Of a DNA stretch of 49,414 nucleotides, positions 1 to 9,660 are shown piece by piece. Positions within the stretch are counted from its first letter, which is position 1, and each line of letters opens with the position of its first letter. The notes beneath the pieces were generated by a model that was not told the origin of the DNA, made no database searches, and saw nothing but the letters and a program-made list of their open reading frames with translations. This stretch comes from a bacterium (GTDB taxonomy: Bacteria > Krumholzibacteriota > Krumholzibacteriia > LZORAL124-64-63): positions 1-49,414 of the forward strand of contig JAHIYU010000122.1 of the NCBI GenBank assembly GCA_018814885.1, given 5' to 3'. The translations under genes and the position numbers were made by a program.

Positions 1-1
1 C

Positions 2-283
2 CGCCGCCACCTGTCCGGGGGCGGCGCGATCGTCCCGCTCGACCCCGCGCCGATGGCCGTGCCGGCGCAGCTGCCGGCAGTGGACATCGTCCACCGCTCG
101 CTGGCCATCGACCGCATCCTGTCGGACGTGGTGCTCGCGGGCCTGCGGCAGGACCTGCAGAAGGGCCTGGAGACCGAGGCCCAGGGCTTCGCCCGCTGCA
201 AGCGGACGGTCGACTACGGCATCGGCATGACCAACTTCATCCAGAACGGACCCCGGGTGCCCGCGGTGTTCATGCACGAGTAG
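2..283 (+). CDS. Crotonase-type (enoyl-CoA hydratase/isomerase) protein, C-terminal end (partial)
   Basis: The reading frame is open from the left edge and ends at TAG 281-283, so only about 93 C-terminal residues are visible. The end of the protein (an E-x-x-x-F-x-x-C-x-x-T-x-D pattern, then NFIQNGPRVPAVF) resembles the C-terminal helix region of crotonase-fold enzymes, including multifunctional hydratase/3-hydroxyacyl-CoA dehydrogenases. A thiolase starts 13 bases downstream, the usual arrangement of a beta-oxidation pair such as fadJ-fadI. The function is inferred mainly from that neighbour and the tail pattern. The catalytic residues are outside the window, so hydratase, isomerase and lyase members cannot be told apart. 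Confidence 0.55.
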   Translation, partial: RRHLSGGGAIVPLDPAPMAVPAQLPAVDIVHRSLAIDRILSDVVLAGLRQDLQKGLETEAQGFARCKRTVDYGIGMTNFIQNGPRVPAVFMHE

Positions 284-296
284 ACGGGAGATGCGC

Positions 297-1580
<1,284 letters not shown>

Positions 1581-1639
1581 CCGTCCCGGTGCCGGGCCAC
1601 GCCGACGCCCGTTACGGTCCCAGCGAAAGGTCGCCGATC

Positions 1640-2056
1640 ATGTCCCTGGACTACTGCTGCCCCCACTGCCACGCTGTCCTGAATCCGAACGTCCGCGTGA
1701 TCCTGGCCGCCGTCTTCGAGGGACAGCGGGGACTGGTGCTCATGAGCTCGAAGCTCGGCGACTACCAGCTGATCTGCGACAAGGGTTTCTGCAGCCGGGT
1801 CGAGGCCGGCGACATCGTCGAGTTCCACTGCCCGGTGTGCTCCGAGTCCCTGACCAGCAAGCAGATGGACCACTTCAGCGAGCTGGAGATGGCCGACAAC
1901 GAGAAGCCTGACCAGCACCCCGCCAAGGTCCTGTTCAGCCGCGTCTGCGACGAGCGGGCCACCTTCGTCTACGACGGCGACTCGATCCGCGAGTACGGCG
2001 AGGCGGCCCAGCGACTGCGCGACCGGATGTCCATCGAGGGTGACTGGGGCTGGTAG
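1640..2056 (+). CDS. Small zinc-ribbon protein of unknown function
   Basis: About 138 residues. The N-terminus has a cysteine/histidine-rich knuckle (CCPHCH), and a second CPVC knuckle follows about 50 residues later, so a zinc ribbon is likely. The rest is acidic and soluble, with no signal peptide or membrane segment. ATG 1640 has GAAAGG 9 nt upstream. An alternative ATG at 1577 overlaps the thiolase stop (ATGA) and would add 21 residues of less convincing sequence. Its position directly after the thiolase suggests co-transcription. I do not recognise the family. Confidence 0.7.
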   Translation: MSLDYCCPHCHAVLNPNVRVILAAVFEGQRGLVLMSSKLGDYQLICDKGFCSRVEAGDIVEFHCPVCSESLTSKQMDHFSELEMADNEKPDQHPAKVLFSRVCDERATFVYDGDSIREYGEAAQRLRDRMSIEGDWGW

Positions 2057-2287
2057 GTCGGTGTACCGTGATGAATCCAGGTCACGATGCCGCCGACCCA
2101 GGCGCCGTTGTTTTGACAAGAACGAGCGGTCCAGCCTGAGAGATTCCTCCAACAAGCGTGGCGATCGAAACGGGAGCGTTGGTAACCGCCCGAAGGTCAT
2201 CGAGTGGGTTTGCGTGCCCGCGGCCTTGAATCGCCCCCATGAATGCTTGTTTTCGGCGCTCAACGTATCTCTGGGGACCCCGGCGAA

Positions 2288-2317
2288 TTGACAGCGAGAT
2301 ATCAGCACATGTAGAAT
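2288..2317 (+). promoter_or_regulatory. Predicted sigma70-type promoter
   Basis: TTGACA at 2288-2293 and TAGAAT at 2312-2317 are separated by 18 nt. The secreted-protein gene starts at 2504, leaving an untranslated leader of about 180 nt. The rest of the 2057-2503 gap shows no convincing gene or riboswitch. Confidence 0.55.
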
Positions 2318-2503
2318 CAAGCTCACTCGGTCACGAAGGGAGCGGACTCGGTGGTTGAATCCTCAGTACCCCGATACAGATCTCACATCGTTTCACCGTC
2401 GGACCTGCTCCGGCGTCGTCATACAGATATAGAAATGCGCTTCGTGACACTCTCTCGGATATCGCCCGGAAGCCGCACCCGCCAGAACCGAGGAGGCAAT
2501 GAC

Positions 2504-4903
2504 ATGAGAAGGCTCGGAAGTACCTGTAGAGTGGACACCTGGTCCGCCCCTTTCCAGCGCACCCTCGCACTGAGCCTGGTTACGATGCTCCTCGCCGCCG
2601 CGGCGGGCGGTTCGGTCCTCGCCGACGAGCTCCCCTGGACGGACTGGGTGTACGCCTACGGAGGTTCCCAAGGTGATTGGTGCAAATCGGTCATCGAGAC
2701 CTCAGACGGCAGCTTTCTCATGGCTGGCGATACGGAGTCGTTCGGCAACGGGAGTTCCGACGGGTGGCTGGTAAAGGTCGATGCGGACGGGAACACCGAG
2801 TGGAGCCAGACCTACGGCGGTCCGGACATCGACCGCTTCCGGTCGGTGGTCGAGGTGGAGAGCTCGGGAGGCTACGTGGCGGTCGGTTACCGCGATGTCC
2901 CGGGTGAGATTCTTTACGACGCCTGGGTAGTCCGAGTGGACTCGTTCGGTCAGGCGATCTACGAATCCACCTACGGCGGAACGGGTCGAGACGAGGCGAA
3001 CCACGTCATCGTGACGAGTGGGAACAACGTGATCGTCGCCGCCGAGGCCGACGGCGGGGTTGCTGGCGTCGGCTACGGCGTGCCCTGGCTCTTCGAGCTC
3101 GACGACTCGGGCAACACTCAGTGGAGCACGAAGTTCACGCAGGTCTTGGAAGGGCGTGCCATGATCGTGGCCCACGATCATGGGAATCTCGCAGTCGGCG
3201 GCACGGTCGTCGACGAGTCAGGGAAAGGTAACTGCTGGCTCGCCCAAGTGGACCTCAACGGGAACCTGAACTGGGACGCGACCTACCCCGCCGCCTACGG
3301 CTCGAATCTTACGGGGCTCGCCGTGCACCCGACCCGCGGCTACGTGCTGTCCGGAAACGTAATCATTAATGCCGGGGGTGTGATCGAATCACACTACCCC
3401 CGCGTGCTCGAAACCCCAGGGCAGGGGATAGTCGCGTGGGACTCGACCTACGCCGGTTACGAAGGCAAGTGGGTGAACTCCTTGGCCCCCACCCCCGAAG
3501 GCGGTTATTCACTGGCCGGGGAGGACTGGCCATCGGCCTGGCTGCTCGTCATCGACGAATGGGGGGGGCCGGTCTGGGACTACAGGATCCCCGATGCGCA
3601 GCGGGGCTACGCGCATACGGTCACCTCCGACGGGGGCTACGCCGTGACGGGTTACACCACCTACATCGGCACTTGGGTCGCCGATTTCTTCCTCGCAAAG
3701 GTCGTTACCTCGGAATGCGTCGTCTCCCCGGCACGGATCGACTTCGATGATGTCTTGGTGTCGACGAGTCGGGACGAGAGCTTCGAGATCCGCAACGACT
3801 ACGCCGACGCGCAGCTTGACGGGTTGGTCTCCTCGGACAGTCCGGAGTTCGAGATCGTAGCGGGCGAGGGCCCGTTCAGCATACTTCCGGGCAACTCGCT
3901 CACGGTGACGGTGCGTTTCCAGCCGCCCGACATCGGATGGTACGAGGGTACGATCGAAACGGGGCTGGATCTGTGCTCCGACGTGGGGTGCAAGGGTTAC
4001 GGGGCATCCCAGTGCGTTGTCGAACCTTCAGTCTTCAACTTCGAAGAAACCTGCAGTTATGCGGACACCACCTTCACGATCCGCAACATCGGCTACACGC
4101 CCCTGGACGGCAACGTAGCCCTGCCGGCAGGCGACTTCTGGATCGTCGACGGCGAGGGGCCGTTCAGTATCGAGCCGGGAGGCTCGCTCGTGGTCACCGT
4201 CCGTTTCGAACCACTGTCGGAAGGCTCGCACCACGACACCGTGACGACGGGAACGGATATGTGCAATGTATATCTCAACGGGAGCTCGCCGTGTCAATGC
4301 GGGGTCTCCGCGACGGACCTCGACTTCCATACTCACACGGTCGGCAACGCCACCGACCTGGATTTCACGATACGCAGCTGTAGCGGCGTTCAGCTCAGCG
4401 GCACGATCACCGAGTCGTGCGACCACTTCCAGATCATCCAAGGAGAGGGCCCCTATTTACTGGACCCAGGAGACATGCTGACGGTGACTGTGCGCTACGA
4501 GCCAACCGAGGAGGGTTCGCACGAATGTCTCGTGAGCCTCGGGGAGGCGCTGTGCAGTGACGTGATGTGTACAGGGACGGCTGTACCTCCAGGGACGGAG
4601 GTGCTCGACCCGATGCCCTCGTTTCCCGAAAAAGCAACGCTCCGCAATCGGCCGAACCCCTTCAATCCGACCACGCTGATCGAGTACTCGATTCCGACCG
4701 CCGGTCACGTGCAACTCGACGTCTACGACGTGTTCGGCAGGTGCGTGAGCACGCTCGCGAACGGATATCGGGAAGCGGGCCGATACGAGGCCCACTGGAG
4801 CCCGAACGCGCAGGACGGACGAGGACTGCCGAGCGGCATGTTCCTCTGCCGCCTGGTCGCGCCAGGCGAGATCCTGACACTGAGGATGGTGCTGGTGCGC
4901 TGA
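2504..4903 (+). CDS. Secreted multi-domain protein with choice-of-anchor-D-like repeats and FlgD-like sorting domain
   Basis: About 799 residues. ATG 2504 has a perfect AGGAGG at 2491-2496 with a 7-nt gap; the open frame extends further upstream but without a comparable site. A basic N-terminus and a hydrophobic stretch (LALSLVTMLLAAAAGGSVLA) form a signal peptide. Residues about 45-400 contain repeated TYGGxxxDxxxSV and GGYxxxGYT motifs, typical of a beta-propeller-like repeat region. Three Ig-like repeats follow, each with the pattern 'F.I.ggeGPFsi.PG.sltVTVRFeP', the style of choice-of-anchor D/ASPM-SPD-2-Hydin domains. The last 85 residues (RPNPFNPTTLIEYSIP... to VLVR) form a FlgD Ig-like/T9SS type A-like C-terminal domain. 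It is probably exported to the cell surface; the substrate is unknown. Confidence 0.85.
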   Translation: MRRLGSTCRVDTWSAPFQRTLALSLVTMLLAAAAGGSVLADELPWTDWVYAYGGSQGDWCKSVIETSDGSFLMAGDTESFGNGSSDGWLVKVDADGNTEWSQTYGGPDIDRFRSVVEVESSGGYVAVGYRDVPGEILYDAWVVRVDSFGQAIYESTYGGTGRDEANHVIVTSGNNVIVAAEADGGVAGVGYGVPWLFELDDSGNTQWSTKFTQVLEGRAMIVAHDHGNLAVGGTVVDESGKGNCWLAQVDLNGNLNWDATYPAAYGSNLTGLAVHPTRGYVLSGNVIINAGGVIESHYPRVLETPGQGIVAWDSTYAGYEGKWVNSLAPTPEGGYSLAGEDWPSAWLLVIDEWGGPVWDYRIPDAQRGYAHTVTSDGGYAVTGYTTYIGTWVADFFLAKVVTSECVVSPARIDFDDVLVSTSRDESFEIRNDYADAQLDGLVSSDSPEFEIVAGEGPFSILPGNSLTVTVRFQPPDIGWYEGTIETGLDLCSDVGCKGYGASQCVVEPSVFNFEETCSYADTTFTIRNIGYTPLDGNVALPAGDFWIVDGEGPFSIEPGGSLVVTVRFEPLSEGSHHDTVTTGTDMCNVYLNGSSPCQCGVSATDLDFHTHTVGNATDLDFTIRSCSGVQLSGTITESCDHFQIIQGEGPYLLDPGDMLTVTVRYEPTEEGSHECLVSLGEALCSDVMCTGTAVPPGTEVLDPMPSFPEKATLRNRPNPFNPTTLIEYSIPTAGHVQLDVYDVFGRCVSTLANGYREAGRYEAHWSPNAQDGRGLPSGMFLCRLVAPGEILTLRMVLVR

Positions 4904-5018
4904 CGTCGGCCCCATCTCGAACGGCAAGGTTTCGCCACCGGGTGGGGTCGGGGCCGACCTCACCCGGACGAAAGGACCCAGAAGCGCCAGGAAGCGAGCA
5001 TTACGATCTTCATTCCAT

Positions 5019-5047
5019 TTGACAGTGTCCCACTGCTTCGCTATCAT
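5019..5047 (+). promoter_or_regulatory. Predicted promoter of the membrane-protein gene pair
   Basis: TTGACA 5019-5024, a 17-nt spacer, then TATCAT 5042-5047. A perfect palindrome (5053-5068) begins 5 nt after the -10 box, where a repressor would block transcription. The architecture closely matches the promoter in front of tetR at 6383. The 4904-5018 stretch before it shows no gene. Confidence 0.65.
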
Positions 5048-5052
5048 GGGCT

Positions 5053-5068
5053 TCGAACATATGTTCGA
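5053..5068 (+). promoter_or_regulatory. Operator 1: TCGAAC-N4-GTTCGA palindrome
   Basis: TCGAACATATGTTCGA is a perfect 16-bp palindrome over the predicted transcription start. The same half-sites with the same 4-nt spacing recur at 6428-6443 in front of the TetR gene. It is inferred to be a binding site of that TetR protein. Confidence 0.7.
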
Positions 5069-5210
5069 TTTGCATAATCCTATTAATTTGAAAGCGATTT
5101 CGCCTGTCGGGTGCGATCGAGAATACACGACCCTGCGGACCGGCCCGGCACCGGCCGTGAAACAGGCCGGGCCGTGACAGGTTCGGAGACTGGTCGGGAG
5201 GCACACCCGG

Positions 5211-5657
5211 ATGAAGCAGCCGGAATACATCCACAGCGGACGTTTCTTCCGGACTCTGATCCCCCCGGAGCCGCGACGCTACGCCGGGCAGCGCTGGGCC
5301 AAGATGATCGCCCGCTCGACCCACGTGGTCTTCGCCGGCATCTACCTCGGCGCCCTCGTGTTTGAAATCGATCCCGAGACCCGCGGGCCCTGGTTCCTGG
5401 CCGCCCTGCTCTCCGGTCTCGCGATGGTCTGCCTGGACCTGTACGAGAGCGGCGGTTTCCTGCTGCAGCTGCGCGGCCTGGTGACGGTCTCGAAGCTCGT
5501 CCTGCTCGCCTGCGCGCCCAAGTTCGGCGCGGCGGTCGTCTGGGTGACCGCTGCGGTCGCGTTCTGCTCCGTGATTTCCAGCCACGCCACGGCGAACTTC
5601 CGCTACTACCTCGTCTGGGGACGGGGACGGATCAAGGCGGCGGAGACCAGGGGCTGA
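5211..5657 (+). CDS. Small integral membrane protein under the bam-locus operator
   Basis: About 148 residues with roughly four hydrophobic segments: STHVVFAGIYLGALVF, PWFLAALLSGLAMVCLDL, VSKLVLLACA and AAVVWVTAAVAFCSVI. GGGAGG at 5196-5201 lies 9 nt before ATG 5211. A strong promoter and operator 1 lie about 140 nt upstream. The next gene starts 77 nt after the stop, so the two membrane genes probably form one unit. I do not recognise a named family. Placement next to bam genes and the shared operator suggest a role in uptake, sensing or membrane tolerance of aromatic acids, which is inference only. Confidence 0.75.
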   Translation: MKQPEYIHSGRFFRTLIPPEPRRYAGQRWAKMIARSTHVVFAGIYLGALVFEIDPETRGPWFLAALLSGLAMVCLDLYESGGFLLQLRGLVTVSKLVLLACAPKFGAAVVWVTAAVAFCSVISSHATANFRYYLVWGRGRIKAAETRG

Positions 5658-5734
5658 ATACGGTGCGCACGAGCCGGGATCCGTGGTAGAACTCCGGCCT
5701 GGAGACTGGCGTCAAGACCAACGAGGAGGGAACC

Positions 5735-6376
5735 ATGCATCTCCATCGGCCCCTTCCCGAATCCGCGGACCGGAGCGGACCGGTGACGAATACCCGCTGG
5801 CGCCTGGTCTGCCTGGTCCTGCTGGCCTCGGCCTGGGGACTGAGCGAGTTGATCGGCGGCGAGACGATCCGGCTCACGGTCGTGGCCCTGCTCCTGCTCG
5901 CCGCGGCCCGGGCCCTGGTGAACCGCCCCGGCTCCTCGACCGCCATGGCCGCGATCGCCGTGCTCTTCAAGTCGGTCAACGCCCCACCGTTCTTCTGTCA
6001 CCTGATGGGCATCGCCCTGCTGAGCGTCGCCTTCGACCTCGCGGCCACGCTCCTGTGGCGAGACGATCGCGGAGCGTTCCTCCGCGCGGCCCTCACGGGA
6101 GCGATCAGCGCTTATTTGAGCAGTTTTCTCTTCGCCACCTCGATGGTCTGGATCTTCAAGTACAAGGATTGGGCCGAAGGCGGGCTCGAGCGGATCGGCG
6201 AGTACACGCTGTATCCGGGAAGTCCAAGCGCGTTCGCCGCCCTGATCGTCGTCCCTGTCGGCCTCTGGCTCGGCTGCCTGCTGGCGCGGCAGGCAGCAGG
6301 CCACCCGCGTACGGCTCTGGCCACGGCGGTGACGGCCTGTCTGGCGCTCTGGGTGCTCGGGCCCTTCGCCGGCTGA
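5735..6376 (+). CDS. Polytopic membrane protein, unknown function
   Basis: About 213 residues with five or six predicted transmembrane segments, among them LVCLVLLASAWGLSELI, LTVVALLLLAAARALV, LMGIALLSVAFDLAATLL, ALTGAISAYLSSFLFATSMVWIF and FAALIVVPVGLWLGCLLA. The GAGGAGGG ribosome-binding site ends just upstream of ATG 5735. The arrangement is reminiscent of small substrate-binding membrane components, but no family motif is clear. It sits between operator 1 and the tetR promoter (6383), so it is probably the second gene of the operator-1 transcript. An aromatic-acid transport component is possible but unproven. Confidence 0.7.
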   Translation: MHLHRPLPESADRSGPVTNTRWRLVCLVLLASAWGLSELIGGETIRLTVVALLLLAAARALVNRPGSSTAMAAIAVLFKSVNAPPFFCHLMGIALLSVAFDLAATLLWRDDRGAFLRAALTGAISAYLSSFLFATSMVWIFKYKDWAEGGLERIGEYTLYPGSPSAFAALIVVPVGLWLGCLLARQAAGHPRTALATAVTACLALWVLGPFAG

Positions 6377-6382
6377 TCCCTC

Positions 6383-6411
6383 TTGACATTGTCCCTAAAA
6401 CCGTCTAGTTT
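6383..6411 (+). promoter_or_regulatory. Predicted promoter of tetR-bamBCDEFGHI
   Basis: TTGACA 6383-6388, a 17-nt spacer, then TAGTTT 6406-6411. Operator 2 lies immediately downstream. The tetR stop overlaps the bamB start, and each bam gene overlaps or nearly abuts the next, so this promoter can drive the whole operon. Confidence 0.65.
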
Positions 6412-6426
6412 CCTGTCGATACCTAT

Positions 6427-6444
6427 TTCGAACGGACGTTCGAA
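6427..6444 (+). promoter_or_regulatory. Operator 2: inverted repeat with TCGAAC-N4-GTTCGA core
   Basis: TTCGAACG-GA-CGTTCGAA has 8-bp perfect arms around a 2-bp centre, about 15 nt after the -10 box. The core half-sites and spacing equal operator 1. It lies in the tetR leader, predicting autoregulation together with the bam operon. Confidence 0.75.
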
Positions 6445-6456
6445 CGGGAGTCGATG

Positions 6457-7092
6457 ATGCCCCTCGAAACCACACGCCAGCGACCTCCCGCCTACGACAG
6501 GAAGCGGCTTCAAGTTCTGACTGCGGCGGCACGGGTCTTCAGTTCGGTGGGTTACGACAAGGCCTCGATGAGGCGTGTCGCGGCGGAGGCCCAGTCCAGC
6601 CTCGCCGGGATCTACCACTACATTGCGAGCAAGGAAGAGCTTCTCTACTCGATCCAGCTCCACACCTTCGATTCGTTGCTCCGGGGCCTGCAGAACAGCC
6701 TCGAAGGGATCGTCGATCCGCGACAGCGCCTCGGTGCGGTCGTTCGCAATCACGTCCGCCATTTCGGCGAGAACATGCCCGAGCTCAGGATCTGTGCCCG
6801 CGAGCTCGAGACCCTCGACGGCAAAGCCTACGACGAGGTCCACGATCGTCGGCGTTCCTACTTCGAAGCCGTTCACGATCTCGTCAAGGAGCTCCGACCA
6901 CGACGTGACGCCCCCCTCCGATCGTGGCTCGCCACGGCGAACCTGTTCGGCATGCTCAACTGGTTCTATCAGTGGTACGACGCCGAGCGAACCCGGGTGA
7001 GCCTCGACGATCTCGCCGCGCAGCAGACCGCCCTCTTTCTGGATGGGTATACCGCTTCCGCCTCCAACGATGACAGCGGAGGAAACGAATGA
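6457..7092 (+). CDS. TetR/AcrR-family transcriptional regulator of the bam locus
   Basis: About 211 residues, the usual TetR length. The N-terminal helix-turn-helix is clear (AARVFSSVGYDKASMRRVAAEAQSS, then GIYHYIASKEELLYSI). The C-terminal ligand-binding half is divergent. ATG 6457 is 6 nt from GGGAG 6446-6450; ATG 6454 would be 3 nt away. The stop overlaps the bamB start by 4 nt. The operator in its own leader and the identical core at 5053 point to autoregulation and control of the two membrane genes. By analogy with other TetR regulators of aromatic-acid pathways, the effector may be an aromatic or cyclic dienoyl-CoA. That is inference. Confidence 0.9.
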   Translation: MPLETTRQRPPAYDRKRLQVLTAAARVFSSVGYDKASMRRVAAEAQSSLAGIYHYIASKEELLYSIQLHTFDSLLRGLQNSLEGIVDPRQRLGAVVRNHVRHFGENMPELRICARELETLDGKAYDEVHDRRRSYFEAVHDLVKELRPRRDAPLRSWLATANLFGMLNWFYQWYDAERTRVSLDDLAAQQTALFLDGYTASASNDDSGGNE

Positions 7093-9098
7093 GATACGCA
7101 GAGACGGGATTCGATCTGGAAATCGATCTGACCCGGGGAAACATCGAGCGGGTGGCCACGGACCCGCAGCTCACCGAGCTTCATCTCGGAGGGTTGGGCA
7201 CCAACGCCAAGCTGTTCTGGGATCGGGTCCCCCCCGAGGTCGGGCACTTCGATCCGGAAAACCTGCTCGTATTCGGCACCGGACTGCTGGTGGGAACGCC
7301 CGCTCCCAGCTGCAACCGCACCGTCGTATCTTCCATCTCTCCGCAGACCCGACTGTTCGGGTTCTCGATGATGGGCGGGTTCTTCGGCCCCGAGCTGAAG
7401 CGCGCCGGGTACGACAAGGTGGTCCTGAGCGGCAAGTCCCCCACGCCGGTCTTCCTGTGGATCCATGACGACAAGGTGGAACTGCGGGACGCGAAGCATC
7501 TGATGGGTCTGGGTACCCTCGAGAGTGCCGAGGTCATCCGCCAGGAGCTGGGCCAACCGAACGCCGCGGTCTCTTCCATCGGTCTGGCCGGCGAGAACCG
7601 GGTCTTCTTCGCTTCCATCGAGCAGGGCAGATCCAGCGCCAGCCGACTCGGCATGGGCGCCGTGATGGGGGACAAGAACCTCAAGGCGGTCGCCGTGCTC
7701 GGAACCGGGGACATCCACATCGCGCACCCCGCCGAGTTCATGGAGCTCTGCAACGAGTCGCTGGCGTACATCCAGCACCGGGAAAAGAACCCGATCCCGG
7801 GCGTGATGCCCATCCTGGCCGGCCTCGGCTCCCCGCAGGAGATGGCCATCGACGACGAGAAGTGGCACACCGAGAACTTCGCCTGGGGCAACGCCCGCGT
7901 CCGCCGCAAGGGCTTCTGGACCGAGGAGGTCAGCGAGCAGTGGACGAACACGATGGAGTCCATGCGGACCCGGCTCCTGAGCTGCTACAACTGCCCGATG
8001 AAGTGCGGCGCCGCCATCTCCGTCGACACGCGGATGTGCTCGTACATGATGAAGTGCTTCTCCAAGCTCACCTACACCATGGGCGCGTTCTCGAACCTGG
8101 ACTTCGGCCTGCGCATCGCCCAGAAGGCCACCGAACACGGCGTGGACGCCTTCTCGGCGCCGCAGACGATGGCCTTCGCCCTCGAGCTGCTGGAAGCCGG
8201 CATCCTCAAGGACGAGGATTTCCCGGGCATGCCCCTGGACAACGAGGGCCGGTTCTACTGGCTGCTCGACAGGATCGTCCGGCGGGAGGGCATCGGCGAC
8301 ATCCTGGCCGACGGCACCTACTGGGCCGCCGAGAGGATCGGCAACGGCGCGCAGGAATACGCGCACAACAACATCAAGAAGACCGAGCAGCTGCCGCTCA
8401 AGCTGGGCATGCTGAACCAGATGTACTTCCTGATGTACTGCACCGGCGAGAAGGCCAACATCACCCAGATCGAGGGCAACTTCCCCCAGGCGCCGTTCCC
8501 GACGAGGGAAGAGCGGGAGGACTTCACCGAGAACTGGCCCCACGTCCCGGACGAGCGCTTCAAGAAGTGGTTCGAGGACTGGGAGCTCCGCGGCGACAAC
8601 TCGATTCCCAACTATCCGACCGCCGAGGCGAGCTGCGAGATCGTGAACTGGCAGGAGAAGATGCACTACATCGACGACAGCACCGGGATGTGCGCCGGGC
8701 TGTCGTCCTTCCCCTACAAGCCGCCGTTCCACATCCACAACCTGCCCTCGCTGATCTCGGCGGGATCCGGGCTCGAACTTGACGAGGACTCCCTGACCCG
8801 CATCACGAAGCGGAACCGGGACCTGGTCAGGGCCCTCAACATCCGCAGGGGCATGCGGCGGGCGGACGAGGCGCCCCCGGCGGACCACTGGAAGAGGCGG
8901 TTCCCAGAACTCGAGGAGAACCTGCTGGACACCTACTACGAGTTCAAGGGCTGGAACCGCGAGGGTATTCCCACCGGCGAGTCCCTGCACGACCTGGATC
9001 TGGACTACGTGGCCGAGGACTTCCGGCGGCGGGGCATCCTGACGGAGAACGACGGGGTCCCACCCCGAACGGCCTCCGAAGATGGAGGCGGATCGTGA
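7089..9098 (+). CDS. bamB: Class II benzoyl-CoA reductase, tungsten active-site subunit BamB
   Basis: 669 residues, an aldehyde:ferredoxin oxidoreductase (AOR)-family protein of the length expected for BamB. It should bind a W-bis-pterin cofactor and one [4Fe-4S] cluster and reduce benzoyl-CoA to cyclohexa-1,5-diene-1-carboxyl-CoA. Cluster cysteines C299, C302 and C306 (CxxCxxxC) and a fourth in DDSTGMC correspond to the AOR pattern. E251 and H260 (QE...KWHTENF) fall at the positions I recall for the active-site Glu251/His260 of Geobacter metallireducens BamB. C323 (MMKCFSK) matches the tungsten-ligating Cys322 within one residue. GGAGG precedes ATG 7089 and the start overlaps the tetR stop. 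Members acting on other cyclic acyl-CoAs exist, so benzoyl-CoA is the most likely, not the proven, substrate. Confidence 0.9.
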   Translation: MRYAETGFDLEIDLTRGNIERVATDPQLTELHLGGLGTNAKLFWDRVPPEVGHFDPENLLVFGTGLLVGTPAPSCNRTVVSSISPQTRLFGFSMMGGFFGPELKRAGYDKVVLSGKSPTPVFLWIHDDKVELRDAKHLMGLGTLESAEVIRQELGQPNAAVSSIGLAGENRVFFASIEQGRSSASRLGMGAVMGDKNLKAVAVLGTGDIHIAHPAEFMELCNESLAYIQHREKNPIPGVMPILAGLGSPQEMAIDDEKWHTENFAWGNARVRRKGFWTEEVSEQWTNTMESMRTRLLSCYNCPMKCGAAISVDTRMCSYMMKCFSKLTYTMGAFSNLDFGLRIAQKATEHGVDAFSAPQTMAFALELLEAGILKDEDFPGMPLDNEGRFYWLLDRIVRREGIGDILADGTYWAAERIGNGAQEYAHNNIKKTEQLPLKLGMLNQMYFLMYCTGEKANITQIEGNFPQAPFPTREEREDFTENWPHVPDERFKKWFEDWELRGDNSIPNYPTAEASCEIVNWQEKMHYIDDSTGMCAGLSSFPYKPPFHIHNLPSLISAGSGLELDEDSLTRITKRNRDLVRALNIRRGMRRADEAPPADHWKRRFPELEENLLDTYYEFKGWNREGIPTGESLHDLDLDYVAEDFRRRGILTENDGVPPRTASEDGGGS

Positions 9099-9643
9099 TG
9101 GCCCCGAAGAAGAAGACCATCAAGAAGATCAAGATCGACGTGAGCAAGTGCAACGGCTGCCGGGGCTGCGAGGTGATCTGCTCCGCTTTTCACTCTTCAC
9201 CGCGATTCAGCAGCAACAATCCGGCGAGATCCCGTATCCGCGTGATCTGCGATCCCCTGTCGGACATCTACGTGCCGGTGTATGCGGGCGAGTACACGGC
9301 CGCCGAGTGCGCGGGCAGGGACCAGTACACGATCGACGGGAAGGAATACGAGGAGTGCACCTTCTGCCGGGCCTCCTGTCCGTCCCGTGACATCTTCAAG
9401 GAACCGGACTCCGGTCTCCCGCTGAAGTGCGACATGTGCGAATCCGATCCGTCGCTCGCAGAGCCGATGTGCGTCCAGTGGTGTCTGTCGGGTGCGCTGA
9501 CCTTCGAGGTGCGGGAAGTGGAAGCGGAAGAAGAGGAAGAGGAAGCCCCCGGGGAGATCGACGCCGGGCTGGAGGCTCTGGCCAACAAGCATGGCTGGTC
9601 GAAGGTGATCGACGCCGTCGACCGGATGTCGAACAGGCCCTAA
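9098..9643 (+). CDS. bamC: Class II benzoyl-CoA reductase iron-sulfur subunit BamC
   Basis: About 181 residues, a polyferredoxin related to the DmsB/HybA electron-transfer family. Cysteine groups CNGCRGCEVIC, CTFCRASC and CDMCESD...MCVQWC can hold three [4Fe-4S] clusters. BamC docks on BamB and passes electrons to it. ATG 9098 overlaps the bamB TGA by one base and has GGAGG 9 nt upstream; the frame also opens at GTG 9095. An unusual acidic run (EVEAEEEEEEAPGE) precedes the C-terminal segment. Confidence 0.88.
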   Translation: MAPKKKTIKKIKIDVSKCNGCRGCEVICSAFHSSPRFSSNNPARSRIRVICDPLSDIYVPVYAGEYTAAECAGRDQYTIDGKEYEECTFCRASCPSRDIFKEPDSGLPLKCDMCESDPSLAEPMCVQWCLSGALTFEVREVEAEEEEEEAPGEIDAGLEALANKHGWSKVIDAVDRMSNRP

Positions 9644-9660
9644 TCGCCAATTGGAGATCG

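Noticed and set aside
2131..2160. CTGAGA string suggesting a TPP riboswitch
   Set aside because: The remaining conserved TPP elements are absent and the nearest downstream gene is a secreted protein about 350 nt away.
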